Part shown: positions 35,405 through 43,946 of the stretch, one piece after another | Position numbering within the stretch: the first letter of the stretch is position 1 | How the letters are laid out: each line of letters opens with the position of its first letter | The notes under the pieces: model-generated | What the model was told of the DNA's origin: nothing | Seen by the model: only the letters and a program-made list of their open reading frames with translations | The model's database searches: none | Made by a program: the position numbers and the translations under genes | Source: Agathobacter rectalis ATCC 33656 | GTDB lineage: Bacteria > Bacillota > Clostridia > Lachnospirales > Lachnospiraceae | Length of the DNA: 64,000 nucleotides | Reading direction: 5' to 3' | Assembly (NCBI RefSeq): GCF_000020605.1 | Contig: NC_012781.1 | Location: 1,054,001-1,118,000, forward strand

Positions 35405-35869
35405 TTGACTAAGAATGCATTGGATATGATTGATGAGAAAATAGTAGAGCTGCTACAGGAAAATGCACGTATAGCGATAAAGGAGATAGCGGCACAGGTG
35501 TTTTTGTCATCACCGGCTGTAACAGCCAGAATAGAGAGATTGGAGAGCAAGGGAATCATAAAGGGCTATCATGCCGCTGTTGATTCGGTTAATCTGGGCT
35601 ATAAGATAAAGGCTTTTGTCAATCTGGACCTGGAGCCTGTACAAAAGGAAGAGTTTTATCCGTTTATTGAGAGTGTGGAGAATGTCATAGAGTGCAATTG
35701 TGTGACAGGAGAGTATTCTATGCTCATAGAGGTGGAGTTTTTGAATACGGAGGAGCTTGATGACTTTATCAACACTCTGCAGAAATTCGGCAAGACAAGT
35801 ACACAGATAGTTTTTTCCACTCCTGTTGAGCACAGAGGCCTGCCTGTACATTCAGGTTTTGATGCATAA
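35405..35869 (+). CDS. Lrp/AsnC-family transcriptional regulator
   Basis: The 154-residue regulator has an N-terminal winged helix-turn-helix (L-Q-E-N-A-R-I-A-I-K-E-I-A-A-Q-V-F-L, then S-P-A-V-T-A-R-I). A C-terminal RAM domain binds amino acids (G-Y-H-A-A-V-D-S, C-N-C-V-T-G-E-Y). It uses a TTG start at 35405, seven bases after AGGAGG. Its position between argJ and proC suggests it senses an amino acid and controls glutamate-family genes. The ligand is not known. Confidence 0.92.
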   Translation: MTKNALDMIDEKIVELLQENARIAIKEIAAQVFLSSPAVTARIERLESKGIIKGYHAAVDSVNLGYKIKAFVNLDLEPVQKEEFYPFIESVENVIECNCVTGEYSMLIEVEFLNTEELDDFINTLQKFGKTSTQIVFSTPVEHRGLPVHSGFDA

Positions 35870-35894
35870 GATGATATGAGAGTCAAAAGATATT

Positions 35895-35923
35895 TTGCAT
35901 GATTGAATGAAGTGTGCTAAAAT
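35895..35923 (+). promoter_or_regulatory. Promoter of proC
   Basis: TTGCAT at 35895-35900 and TAAAAT at 35918-35923 have a 17-base spacer. Confidence 0.6.
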
Positions 35924-36004
35924 AGTTTGCAAAAATACTGACTGTTAAACATGATTGTGGATGCTTTGAATAGTCAGATATATTGATTACGGCAGGAGGA
36001 TAAT

Positions 36005-36805
36005 ATGAGTAAGAAATTAGGCTTCATAGGTTGTGGAAACATGGGAAAGGCAATGATACACGGAGTGCTTGCATCAGGCAAGGCACAGGCAAGCGATATT
36101 CTTGCATCTGCAAAGACCGAAAGCTCCAGAGAAAAGAATGCAGCAGAGCTTGGAATCAGGCTGACAGCGGACAATAAGAGCGTAGCAGAGTTTGCAGATA
36201 TTCTGTTTTTAGCAGTAAAGCCACAGTACTATGAGGAGGTTATAGCAGAGATAAAGGACACTGTTAGTGACGATGAAATTATTGTTTCGATTGCACCGGG
36301 CAAGTCACTTTCGTGGTTTGACGAGATGTTTGGAAGGAGCTTAAAGGTTATACGTACCATGCCAAATACACCTGCCATGGTTGGTGAGGGCATGATGGGA
36401 GTCTGTGCAAATGAAAGAGTATCGCAGGAGGAGCTTGATACAGTGCTTGATTTGTGCTCGGGCTTTTCAAAGGCTGAGATGATAGACGAGAAGCTCATGG
36501 ATGTAGTGACAGCGGTCAGCGGAAGCTCACCGGCATATGTGTTTATGTTTATCGAGGCTATGGCAGATGCAGCTGTAGCAGGCGGCATGCCAAGGAGCCA
36601 GGCATATACATTTGCAGCCCAGGCAGTGCTTGGAAGCGCAAAAATGGTTCTCGAGACAGGAAAGCATCCGGGCGAGCTCAAGGATATGGTGTGCTCACCT
36701 GCCGGAACCACTATCCAGGCTGTGCGTGTGCTTGAGGAAAAGGGCATGAGAAGCAGTGTTTTTGAAGCTATGATGAAATGCCTTGATATCTCCCGCAAAA
36801 TGTAG
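36005..36805 (+). CDS. proC: Pyrroline-5-carboxylate reductase
   Basis: The 266-residue enzyme makes the last step of proline synthesis with NAD(P)H. The Rossmann start is L-G-F-I-G-C-G-N-M-G-K-A. The conserved V-K-P loop is near 70, and the C-terminal signature S-P-A-G-T-T-I-Q-A-V holds the substrate. Length and motifs are normal. The AGGAGG at 35995 sets the start. Confidence 0.96.
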   Translation: MSKKLGFIGCGNMGKAMIHGVLASGKAQASDILASAKTESSREKNAAELGIRLTADNKSVAEFADILFLAVKPQYYEEVIAEIKDTVSDDEIIVSIAPGKSLSWFDEMFGRSLKVIRTMPNTPAMVGEGMMGVCANERVSQEELDTVLDLCSGFSKAEMIDEKLMDVVTAVSGSSPAYVFMFIEAMADAAVAGGMPRSQAYTFAAQAVLGSAKMVLETGKHPGELKDMVCSPAGTTIQAVRVLEEKGMRSSVFEAMMKCLDISRKM

Positions 36806-36839
36806 TAGAATTATTGCATTGAGTTAAAGGAGAAAAGCA

Positions 36840-37088
36840 ATGAGTCAGGCAAAGGTTGATAAATATAAGAATGAAAAGGCAAATCGTAAAAAGACAAATG
36901 CCAGAAATAAAGTAAAGCGTGTTATAGCACGAATTGTTGCAGCTGCGGCTGTAATCGCATTGGTAGGCTGGGGCGGTTACTCCGGATATCAGTACTATGA
37001 GAAGAGTCGTCCGGTGAACTGCTATTACGCAGATATCAGTGCAGTCAGTGATTATCTACAGGGATTATCTACAGACAGTGAGCAGTAG
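36840..37088 (+). CDS. Small single-pass membrane protein, 82 residues
   Basis: A strongly basic, lysine-rich N-terminus (1-28) is followed by one membrane helix (about 29-48, A-A-A-A-V-I-A-L-V-G-W) and a short outside tail. Nothing in it identifies a function. It lies 35 bases after proC with AAAGGAG upstream, so it is co-transcribed. The terminator at 37139 follows. Confidence 0.75.
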   Translation: MSQAKVDKYKNEKANRKKTNARNKVKRVIARIVAAAAVIALVGWGGYSGYQYYEKSRPVNCYYADISAVSDYLQGLSTDSEQ

Positions 37089-37138
37089 ATTATATTTTTG
37101 ATACATAACATATATTTTACGATTTATATGATTAAGTT

Positions 37139-37170
37139 AAAATACCTCGCAGGTTACTGCGAGGTATTTT
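37139..37170. terminator. Bidirectional terminator
   Basis: A perfect 14-bp stem (AAAATACCTCGCAG and complement) with a GTTA loop lies between convergent genes. Its A and T flanks work as U tracts in both directions. Confidence 0.85.
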
Positions 37171-37681
37171 CAGTTTTTGAAGAATCCCCGGGCTCTTTTT
37201 GTGATTCAGATACAGTCTTTGCATTTTCTTCGGTATTTGAGCTGTCAGAGTTTTTTGCTTTGGAGAGTGTGTTATCAATTGCGTCGAGCAGCACTTTGGA
37301 GGTGTACTGACTTGTGTTTGCGTAGGAAATATTATCGGTGGACTGATTTTGCACAATCTGCGATACGAGCTCGTTCATCGCAGGCTCAACAAGCGGATAC
37401 ATGGTTTCCACCGAATCAGTCATGTTTTCAAGGCTTATGGAGTTAATGTTATTACTGTCCACCGCCACAGACACATCGATAGCTGCCCCACCCAGCGCTA
37501 CAGATGTATTGTACACACCCGGTGTATACATGCCGGTTTCTTCGACTGCAGGCTTTGGCTCATCACCTGAAAAGAAATATGTAGCAGCGAAAATTATCAG
37601 AAGAAGCAGTATGCCAAGGAGCACTCCGGTGAGAATGACATGCTTCATTTTTACAACGACGATTTTTGTTTTTGCACTCAT
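37154..37681 (-). CDS. Membrane-anchored protein with FMN-binding-domain-like region
   Basis: The 175-residue protein has an N-terminal membrane helix (about 12-37). An extracytoplasmic region follows with Y-T-P-G-V-Y-N-T-S-V-A-L-G and I-D-V-S-V-A-V-D-S-N-N-I, a pattern like the FMN_bind domain of Rnf/NqrC proteins. The flavin-accepting Thr motif is not evident. The last 35 residues are Ser/Glu/Lys-rich and disordered. A strong AGGAGG precedes the start. The function is unknown. Confidence 0.65.
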   Translation of the reverse strand: MSAKTKIVVVKMKHVILTGVLLGILLLLIIFAATYFFSGDEPKPAVEETGMYTPGVYNTSVALGGAAIDVSVAVDSNNINSISLENMTDSVETMYPLVEPAMNELVSQIVQNQSTDNISYANTSQYTSKVLLDAIDNTLSKAKNSDSSNTEENAKTVSESQKEPGDSSKTENTSQ

Positions 37682-37757
37682 ATGCGCCTCCTGTGGTTGT
37701 TTTATATATAATATGTGTGGGGACGCAAAAATATGACAGATATTCCTGCCTATAACG

Positions 37758-37788
37758 AAAAAGGGGCTGTAAAATAAGTCCCTTTTTT
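37758..37788 (-). terminator. Terminator of the LacI-type regulator gene
   Basis: AAAAAGGGGCT pairs with AGTCCCTTTTT around an 8-base loop. Nearly the same sequence recurs in the opposite orientation at 45920-45950, on the other side of the maltodextrin locus. Confidence 0.75.
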
Positions 37789-38806
37789 ATGTCAGTGGTC
37801 TGGTGCTTTCTCCCTGGATGATAACAGGAAGCGTTGTATAGCTTTGGATGAGAAGTTCCGGGTTCTGAAGCTTACGGATCATCATGGAGCCTGCCTGCAC
37901 ACCGGTATCATAGACATTGATGTCTACAATGGTAAGCTGTGGGTCGATGATGCTGGAATATGGGTAGACGTCAAAGGTAAGTATGGCAATATCATCCGGG
38001 ATGGAAAGCTGCCGGTCTTTGACGGCCTGGATGACACCTAATGCGAGGGTGTTATTTTCACATACAATAGCGCGAGGCGGTACAGGCTGTGTCAGCATAT
38101 CAGAAGTAACAGAATAAGCATGTTGGTAGCTGGAATCGGTATTTCCGATACGGGCAGCCGGAATGTGAAAGCCTCTGTCTAACATGCCTGCCATAAATCC
38201 TTTTTGACGCTGGGCAGAAATATAATCGGTTTTGCGCTCTCCGATAAAGGCGACATCTGTATAACCACAGGCTATCATGTGGGCAGCGGCATATTCACCG
38301 GCAAGGGCGTGGTTGGTATCTACCCAGCATAAGCGACTTTCAAAACTCGGATGCCCAATGATAATGTGTGGAAAGCCTGCATCCAGAATAAGATTTGCAA
38401 TTTCTTTATTAATGGCAGAACCGTGGATGATAAGACCATCGGAGGAACCGCTTGTGATAACTTCACTGACTTTTTCTCCGGGATAGTGTTCTTCAGAAGT
38501 GTTGACAAGCGTCAGGGAATAGTTGTTTTCGGACAAGGTATGGTGTACGCCGCACATAATGTCAAACATATGCGGATTCCGATAAGCAGTATCTTTCTCC
38601 AGATTGGTAAGATAGACAATATTGGAAGTAGCACCTTTTGCAAAGCTTACAGCCCGGGAGTTAGGGGTATAGTGAAGCTTTTCAATTGCTGCATGAACCT
38701 TTTCCACAGTGGCTGGGGATATGGTGGTCCAGTGATTTAAAACTTTAGAAACAGTGGATTTGGAAACACCGGCTTCATTGGCAACATCATTGATGGTAAC
38801 AGACAT
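37787..38806 (-). CDS. LacI-family regulator of the maltodextrin operon
   Basis: The 339-residue repressor starts M-S-V-T-I-N-D-V-A-N-E-A-G-V-S-K-S-T-V-S-K-V-L, the LacI helix-turn-helix. It is followed by a hinge and a periplasmic-binding-like sugar domain. The ATG at 38806 follows AGGAGGTATTTT. A longer frame upstream has no ribosome site. The divergent binding-protein operon and operator palindromes CGGTTTC/GAAACCG in the shared region make it the likely maltose/maltodextrin repressor (MalR-like). Confidence 0.92.
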   Translation of the reverse strand: MSVTINDVANEAGVSKSTVSKVLNHWTTISPATVEKVHAAIEKLHYTPNSRAVSFAKGATSNIVYLTNLEKDTAYRNPHMFDIMCGVHHTLSENNYSLTLVNTSEEHYPGEKVSEVITSGSSDGLIIHGSAINKEIANLILDAGFPHIIIGHPSFESRLCWVDTNHALAGEYAAAHMIACGYTDVAFIGERKTDYISAQRQKGFMAGMLDRGFHIPAARIGNTDSSYQHAYSVTSDMLTQPVPPRAIVCENNTLALGVIQAVKDRQLSIPDDIAILTFDVYPYSSIIDPQLTIVDINVYDTGVQAGSMMIRKLQNPELLIQSYTTLPVIIQGESTRPLT

Positions 38807-38829
38807 AAAATACCTCCTGAAAAAATGTA

Positions 38830-38870
38830 TAAATTTAAAAATATAGTATAGCGGTTTCCTAACAAAGTCA
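38830..38870 (-). promoter_or_regulatory. Promoter with operator half-site for the LacI-type gene
   Basis: On the minus strand TTGACT and TACTAT lie 17 bases apart, and the spacer contains AGGAAACCG, one half of the operator palindrome seen at 38971. This suggests autorepression. Confidence 0.55.
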
Positions 38871-38970
38871 ATCATTTTTGACAAATAAACATTGTAAATA
38901 AGGGAAAAAAGTGATAAATATAGACTTAGCAAGAGGAACCAATTGCATGAAAAAAATAAAATAAAGAAAA

Positions 38971-38989
38971 CGGTTTCCTAAAGAAACCG
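38971..38989. promoter_or_regulatory. LacI-family operator
   Basis: CGGTTTCCTAAAGAAACCG is a perfect palindrome with seven-base arms. It sits just left of the insertion sequence and originally lay directly upstream of the binding-protein ribosome site. Confidence 0.75.
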
Positions 38990-38992
38990 GAA
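38985..38992 (+). repeat. Left 8-bp target-site duplication of the insertion sequence
   Basis: AACCGGAA at 38985-38992 is repeated exactly at 40866-40873. It overlaps the end of the operator. Confidence 0.85.
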
Positions 38993-40865
38993 GATAGTGT
39001 CAAATGACCTATGAAAAAACTGAGCAAAAGAAAAAGGCTCAGATGAACCTTGAAAACTGTAGATTTTTTAGGTTGTGGTAGCCCACCGCCACTCTTGACG
39101 GTACGAAAAAGAACTGCTGTAGGTTAATCACCGACGGCGAAGAACTCAAGAACAGTTAGAGTTTTTCCGTCGATTACAGCAGTGTAGCAGTTCTTTTTCG
39201 TGCCATCAAGGGCACGCCGCTTTGCGGTGGCTGGGATAATTACCTCTGGCTCTGAATCTAAGAACAGTTAGCGGCTTCGCCGTGTTGCAGGTTCAGAATC
39301 GTCTGTTGACCAAGGAAGATGAGAAGCTGCCATTTGCCCAGCATCGTGTCAGCCTGAGACAGCATTTCGACTTCATTTAAGACTTTATAGTTGTTGTGTT
39401 TATGTGGTCTTAGGAAGTTGTAATAAGCAACCCAGAGGGCGAGATCATAGTTGGCTCCATCGATGTTATCAAAGCCGTTGGTTTTACGATAGGAAGCTTT
39501 GTATGTACGGTTTAAGCGTTCAATCATCTGCTTGTAAGGTCTGAATTCTTTAGAAACCTCATCGTCATTGGTGAGTCCGATTACTTGTGTGATTTCAAAC
39601 TTAAACTTATCACCGAATTCATGGAAGAACTGCTGGGCGGCAAGGGGATATGCACTGTAGCCATCTGCAATGAACTTAAAGTTCTTAGGCAGTTCTTTTA
39701 GATGCCGGAAGGCCATCCGCATTGCCAGAATGCATGGACCAACACCACGATTATCAGATACCTGATAGCCGATAACAGAGCGTTTGGCAGAATCCATGAT
39801 AAACCAGATATAGGTTTTGATACCACGGATTTTGATGTATGTTTCATCGGCAGTAAATACATTGCCAGTTTTGTAATCGTAGTTGTCTACGAAAGGTTTT
39901 ATGCAGGCAGAGGCGGTTTTACAATAGTTGGCAACTTGCTGGTGTGAGATGCTGATGCCGTGTATGTCCTTCAATGCCTGAGCGGTTTTACGAAGCGATA
40001 ACCCAAGATTCACTTTGTAGGTAAGACAAAGAGACATGACATGCTGGTCATGTTTACTGAATTTTAGGGAAGAAGCATTCTTGGGAAGAGTGTTTAAATC
40101 CATGCGAAAGAAATCTATCTGGAATTCCCGGTAGATGTAATGGAGTTTATATTTGTTCTTGCCATAGTCCTCCTTAAGGTCTTTTTTATCAACCTTGTTT
40201 AGATTGTGGAGGTAGTAAGGACATTTTGGATTTACGCATTTGTGGACAACAAAGTGTTTGCGGTCTTTCTTATGAGCCAGCGAGTGATTGCAGTGCGGGC
40301 ATTTGAGGGAGTAGGACTTTGAAAAACGGTTTTCTTCCGGAGAGAATGCGGTGGAGCATACTTTGCACAGAATCTGTCCTTTTGAACCATTATTCTTGTA
40401 GAGATAAGGCTTTGGAGCATTGCAACGTGGACAGGTACAGTTGTCATCAATATCACATTCAGAACGGCGGCTGACAGGTTTGATTTTCTTGCCATACTTC
40501 CATTCGAGGTAAGGAATGTAGTCTTTGTAATCCCATTTTTCGTAATAGATTATTTTTGGGAGCTTATCAATCTTGAATTTTTGATATTTGGGAGAATGGG
40601 AGTCATCGAAGACCCACTGCTTAAGGGGAATATATCTGCAGATAAAATTAAAAAGCCAGCAGATTTGTTTATGTTGGTATTGAATAAATAGAAGTAAATA
40701 AAGTATAATGTCCATGAGCATTGTCTCCTTGTTGATAATGGTGTTTGTGGTGAACTCATTATACTTCTTTTGGGAGGTCAATGCTCTTTTTATTTGCAAA
40801 CCTTCAATAAATCAAGGTTTTAAAAGAATTTTAGAACAATAAAATGGGTAGTTTTTGACACTACC
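38993..40865. mobile_element. IS6-like insertion sequence, 1873 bp
   Basis: The element is bounded by the perfect 8-bp duplication AACCGGAA. Its ends are inverted: GATAGTGTCAAA at the left, and the complement of GGTAGTGTCAAA at the right. It carries one transposase on the minus strand. An 8-bp duplication and G-G-rich, TGT-C-AAA ends are typical of the IS6 family, although the transposase is twice the usual length. A subterminal inverted repeat (15 bp exact, 39104-39118 and 39186-39200) lies between the left end and the transposase stop. Confidence 0.85.
39258..40715 (-). CDS. DDE transposase with N-terminal zinc ribbons
   Basis: The 485-residue transposase has two or more zinc-ribbon-like Cys clusters near its N-terminus (C-P-R-C and C-K-V-C, then C-P-H-C). 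A helix-turn-helix-like region with G-L-S-L-R-K-T-A-Q-A-L follows. The catalytic core has Asp in F-T-A-D-E-T-Y, Asp in F-I-A-D-G-Y-S-A-Y, and Glu in M-I-E-R-L-N-R-T-Y-K. That spacing resembles IS6/IS240 enzymes. ATG 40715 has AAGGAG nine bases upstream, and ATG 40721 is possible. It appears intact. Confidence 0.88.
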   Translation of the reverse strand: MDIILYLLLFIQYQHKQICWLFNFICRYIPLKQWVFDDSHSPKYQKFKIDKLPKIIYYEKWDYKDYIPYLEWKYGKKIKPVSRRSECDIDDNCTCPRCNAPKPYLYKNNGSKGQILCKVCSTAFSPEENRFSKSYSLKCPHCNHSLAHKKDRKHFVVHKCVNPKCPYYLHNLNKVDKKDLKEDYGKNKYKLHYIYREFQIDFFRMDLNTLPKNASSLKFSKHDQHVMSLCLTYKVNLGLSLRKTAQALKDIHGISISHQQVANYCKTASACIKPFVDNYDYKTGNVFTADETYIKIRGIKTYIWFIMDSAKRSVIGYQVSDNRGVGPCILAMRMAFRHLKELPKNFKFIADGYSAYPLAAQQFFHEFGDKFKFEITQVIGLTNDDEVSKEFRPYKQMIERLNRTYKASYRKTNGFDNIDGANYDLALWVAYYNFLRPHKHNNYKVLNEVEMLSQADTMLGKWQLLIFLGQQTILNLQHGEAANCS

Positions 40866-40873
40866 AACCGGAA
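40866..40873 (+). repeat. Right 8-bp target-site duplication
   Basis: AACCGGAA, identical to 38985-38992. It is followed at once by the CGGAGG ribosome site of the binding-protein gene. Confidence 0.85.
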
Positions 40874-40888
40874 AACGGAGGTATTTTT

Positions 40889-42151
40889 ATGAAGAAAAGG
40901 GTGTTGAGTTTGTTGCTCTGTACCGCAATGACAATCGGCACATTATCCGGTTGTGGAAAAGAAGCAGGAAATGACGAAGGAAAGGCTACAGAAGCACTTG
41001 GAAATGATGCAGAGGATGAAATGACAGAGGTAAAAATCTGGCATGATGGGGATGAGAATATCATGCAGACCATTGCGGATTGTGCGAATGAGAAACTGGC
41101 AGAGGATAATATCAAGGTTACCTTTGAAAAGAAGAGCGGTCTGACCGACCAGCTTCAGTTATATGGAAATGATGAATCCAACGGACCGGATATGTATCTT
41201 TATGCACATGATTCATTGGGAACATTTGCAGAAATGGGGATTTTAGCTCCGATTACGGATGTTATCAGTGAGGATGTAATGGCGGATTTATTACCGATGA
41301 CCGTAGAAGCAGGTAATTATAAGGATACCCAGTACCTGATGCCGGTTTATTATGAGACATTGCTCTTTATGTATAATAAGGCAAAATGGGAAGGTGATGT
41401 GCCGGAAACAACAGATGAACTGTATGATTATATGGTAGCGCATACCGATGTGAATGCAGGAACTTATGCGCTGGTAAATCAGCATTCTACCGCATACAAT
41501 GTGGCACCGGTGATCAATGGTTTTGGTGGATATATTATTGATAAAGATGCAAATCCTGGATTAAATACACAGGAAACCAAGGATGCTATCGCATACAATA
41601 AGAAATTTGCAGCATTGGAGGCAGACGGAGATTACAACACAGTAACTGCATTATTCAATGAAGGCCAGGCAGCAGCAATCATCGGTGGACCATGGCTGGT
41701 ATCCGGAATCAAGGCAGCGGGCATTGATCTTGGTATTAAATCTTTAGCGGATTTTAAACTTCCGAATGGAAACGGACTGGCACCATATTCAGGTGTACAG
41801 AGCATTGGTGTCTTAAAATATGCAGCAGAAAATAAGAAAGAAGCAATTGCAAAAGTATTAGAGACAATTGCAAGTCCGGAAGTAGGTATTGCACTGGCGA
41901 ATAAATCAAACTGTGCACCGGCAAACAGCAAAGCATATGATGACGCAGATGTTGCTGCAAATGAGATGATTATGGCAATGAAAGCAACTGCAGAAACTGC
42001 ACAGCCTATGCCAAACATTCCGCAGATGAGCGTTATGTGGGGTCCGGCAGAAGCATTTTTGGCGGCAGTCAACAAATCCGGGGAGGATATTGATACTGCA
42101 GCAGAAACTTATCAGCAGGAGGCATTGGATGCTATTGCAGATATGCAGTAA
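40889..42151 (+). CDS. Maltodextrin-type ABC transporter substrate-binding lipoprotein
   Basis: The 420-residue family 1 solute-binding protein has a signal peptide and lipobox L-S-G-C (Cys22). The E-V-K-I-W-H-D-G strand opens the mature domain, N-G-P-D-M-Y-L-Y-A-H-D-S follows, and the sugar-stacking region is near Y-E-T-L-L-F-M-Y-N-K. It binds maltose or maltodextrins, judging from the operon partners. CGGAGG precedes the ATG. Its own promoter has been separated from it by the insertion sequence. Confidence 0.92.
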   Translation: MKKRVLSLLLCTAMTIGTLSGCGKEAGNDEGKATEALGNDAEDEMTEVKIWHDGDENIMQTIADCANEKLAEDNIKVTFEKKSGLTDQLQLYGNDESNGPDMYLYAHDSLGTFAEMGILAPITDVISEDVMADLLPMTVEAGNYKDTQYLMPVYYETLLFMYNKAKWEGDVPETTDELYDYMVAHTDVNAGTYALVNQHSTAYNVAPVINGFGGYIIDKDANPGLNTQETKDAIAYNKKFAALEADGDYNTVTALFNEGQAAAIIGGPWLVSGIKAAGIDLGIKSLADFKLPNGNGLAPYSGVQSIGVLKYAAENKKEAIAKVLETIASPEVGIALANKSNCAPANSKAYDDADVAANEMIMAMKATAETAQPMPNIPQMSVMWGPAEAFLAAVNKSGEDIDTAAETYQQEALDAIADMQ

Positions 42152-42207
42152 GAAGGAGTTTATTTAGAAGCAATATAAAGAGGAAAATTAGGAAGAGAAG
42201 TGTGTAT

Positions 42208-43101
42208 ATGAAGAACAAACGGAAATTAACGCCATGGCTTTACAGTATGCCGGCACTGATATTGATTGGAATGGTTATCGTATTCCCAATTATTTATACG
42301 GGCTATATATCACTGACCAATATGAATCTTTTTCACTGGTCAAATTATGAATTTATCGGACTATCCAACTATAGCAGGGCATTATTAAAGGCAGACTCCG
42401 GTTTCCTTGGAGCACTGTTTACAACATTACTTTGGACCACATTAAATATGGTGATACAGGTAGTTGTGGCATATTTTATTGCATTGGGATTTCAAAGAGA
42501 AGATTTAAAGGGAAAACGTGTATACAAGACTCTTTTGATGTTCCCGTGGGCAATGCCTGCATATGTGTCCATTCTTTTGTGGAGGGTAGGCATTTATAAC
42601 ACAGAGTTTGGTCTTCTGAATAAGATTCTGGTGGCACTTGGCTTTGGAAAGGTAAATTTCCTTTCCACCAATGTGCCGGCATTTCTCTCCTGCATGACTC
42701 TAAACCTGTGGATGGCATTGCCGTTTATGATTATGATGATAGACGGTGCACTGTCCAGCATTGACCGCAGCTATTATGAAAGCGCAGAACTGGATGGAGC
42801 AGGTTTCTGGTCGAAGAACATCCATATTACCGTTCCGGCAATGAAAGGAATTATTGCACCGGCGGTTATTATGACGACATTTACCACATTTAAGCAGTTT
42901 GATATCGTATATCTTCTTACGATGCAGAAGGGAGCATATTCAGGGGCAACCTTACAGACCATAATTACTTATGCACAGCAGAATGCGTTTGTTTCAAATA
43001 ACTATGGGCTGTCCTCTGCGGTATCCATTATTATCTTTTTCCTCATCATGGTATTTTCGCTGTTTACCAATCGAGGGGTAAAGGAGGAAAATTATGACTA
43101 A
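42208..43101 (+). CDS. ABC sugar permease, MalF-like
   Basis: The 297-residue inner-membrane protein has six predicted helices and the ATPase-contact EAA loop Y-E-S-A-E-L-D-G-A-G near residue 195. It lacks the large periplasmic insertion of enterobacterial MalF, as is usual in Firmicutes. ATG 42208 is preferred over GTG 42202. It overlaps the next permease by eight bases. No ATPase is encoded in the operon, so a shared MsmK-type ATPase elsewhere must power it. Confidence 0.92.
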   Translation: MKNKRKLTPWLYSMPALILIGMVIVFPIIYTGYISLTNMNLFHWSNYEFIGLSNYSRALLKADSGFLGALFTTLLWTTLNMVIQVVVAYFIALGFQREDLKGKRVYKTLLMFPWAMPAYVSILLWRVGIYNTEFGLLNKILVALGFGKVNFLSTNVPAFLSCMTLNLWMALPFMIMMIDGALSSIDRSYYESAELDGAGFWSKNIHITVPAMKGIIAPAVIMTTFTTFKQFDIVYLLTMQKGAYSGATLQTIITYAQQNAFVSNNYGLSSAVSIIIFFLIMVFSLFTNRGVKEENYD

Positions 43102-43939
43102 GAAAAAGAGAAAACAGATTTTACAGCTTAGCGGATTACATATTTTTTATATTATACTGTGTCTGCTGGCACTGGTACCGATTTTATATGCGTTGAATCT
43201 TTCCTTTGAAAGGGGAGGTGGAGCATTGTCCTCCGGATTATCTTTGTTTCCAAAGGAATTTACACTGGATAATTATAAAAATATACTGACGCAGAAGCCG
43301 TTTTTGCGGTGGTTTTATAACTCTGCCGTATTAAGCTTCTTTACAATGGTCATTGCTATCGGATTTGCCATGGTGTCATCTTATGCATTTTCAAGATACC
43401 GTTTTAAGGGAAGAAATGGCATTTTAAAATTACTGCTTCTCTTAAATGCATTCCCGCAGATTCTGTCCATGTTTGCATTATTCCGTCTTTTAAAACAGAT
43501 GAATATGCTGGATACGAAACTGGGACTGGTGATTATTTATGCGGGAAGCATGTGCATTTTCTCTATCTGGAATATGAAGGGGTATTTTGATACCATTCCG
43601 ATAGAAATCGAAGAAGCATCGAAAATTGACGGTGCATCGGATTTCCAGCTGCTGTGGAAGGTAGTAATGCCGCTGGCTCGTCCGGCAATCATTGTAACTT
43701 CTGTGATGGTACTTATTTTTGTATGGAATGAATATCTGTTTTCCACAACATTTCTACTGAATGAAAACAGTTATACACTGGCAGGTGGATTATATCAGTT
43801 ACAGTCCAACGATTACACCAGAAGCTGGGGAATGTTCTCCGCAGCCGCTATCCTGGTATCTGTTCCGGTGCTGATTATTTTCTTCTGTATACAAAAGTAT
43901 ATGGTATCCGGTCTTACTGCAGGTGGTGTGAAAGGATAG
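43094..43939 (+). CDS. ABC sugar permease, MalG-like
   Basis: The 281-residue second permease has six membrane helices and the EAA motif E-E-A-S-K-I-D-G-A-S near 175. It starts inside the 3' end of the first permease, so the two are made in equal amount. The C-terminus G-L-T-A-G-G-V-K-G is typical of MalG proteins. Confidence 0.93.
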   Translation: MTKKKRKQILQLSGLHIFYIILCLLALVPILYALNLSFERGGGALSSGLSLFPKEFTLDNYKNILTQKPFLRWFYNSAVLSFFTMVIAIGFAMVSSYAFSRYRFKGRNGILKLLLLLNAFPQILSMFALFRLLKQMNMLDTKLGLVIIYAGSMCIFSIWNMKGYFDTIPIEIEEASKIDGASDFQLLWKVVMPLARPAIIVTSVMVLIFVWNEYLFSTTFLLNENSYTLAGGLYQLQSNDYTRSWGMFSAAAILVSVPVLIIFFCIQKYMVSGLTAGGVKG

Positions 43940-43946
43940 AAATAAA

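Noticed and set aside
36229..36798. Minus-strand frame of 189 codons opposite proC
   Set aside because: Shadow of proC, which is complete and has all motifs.
38807..38932. Upstream 42-codon extension of the LacI-type regulator
   Set aside because: It lacks a ribosome site and covers the promoter and operator half-site. AGGAGG places the start at 38806.
40855..40888. Hybrid promoter formed by TTGACA at the right end of the insertion sequence
   Set aside because: No -10 box lies 16-18 bases downstream. The only T/A-rich hexamer overlaps the start codon.
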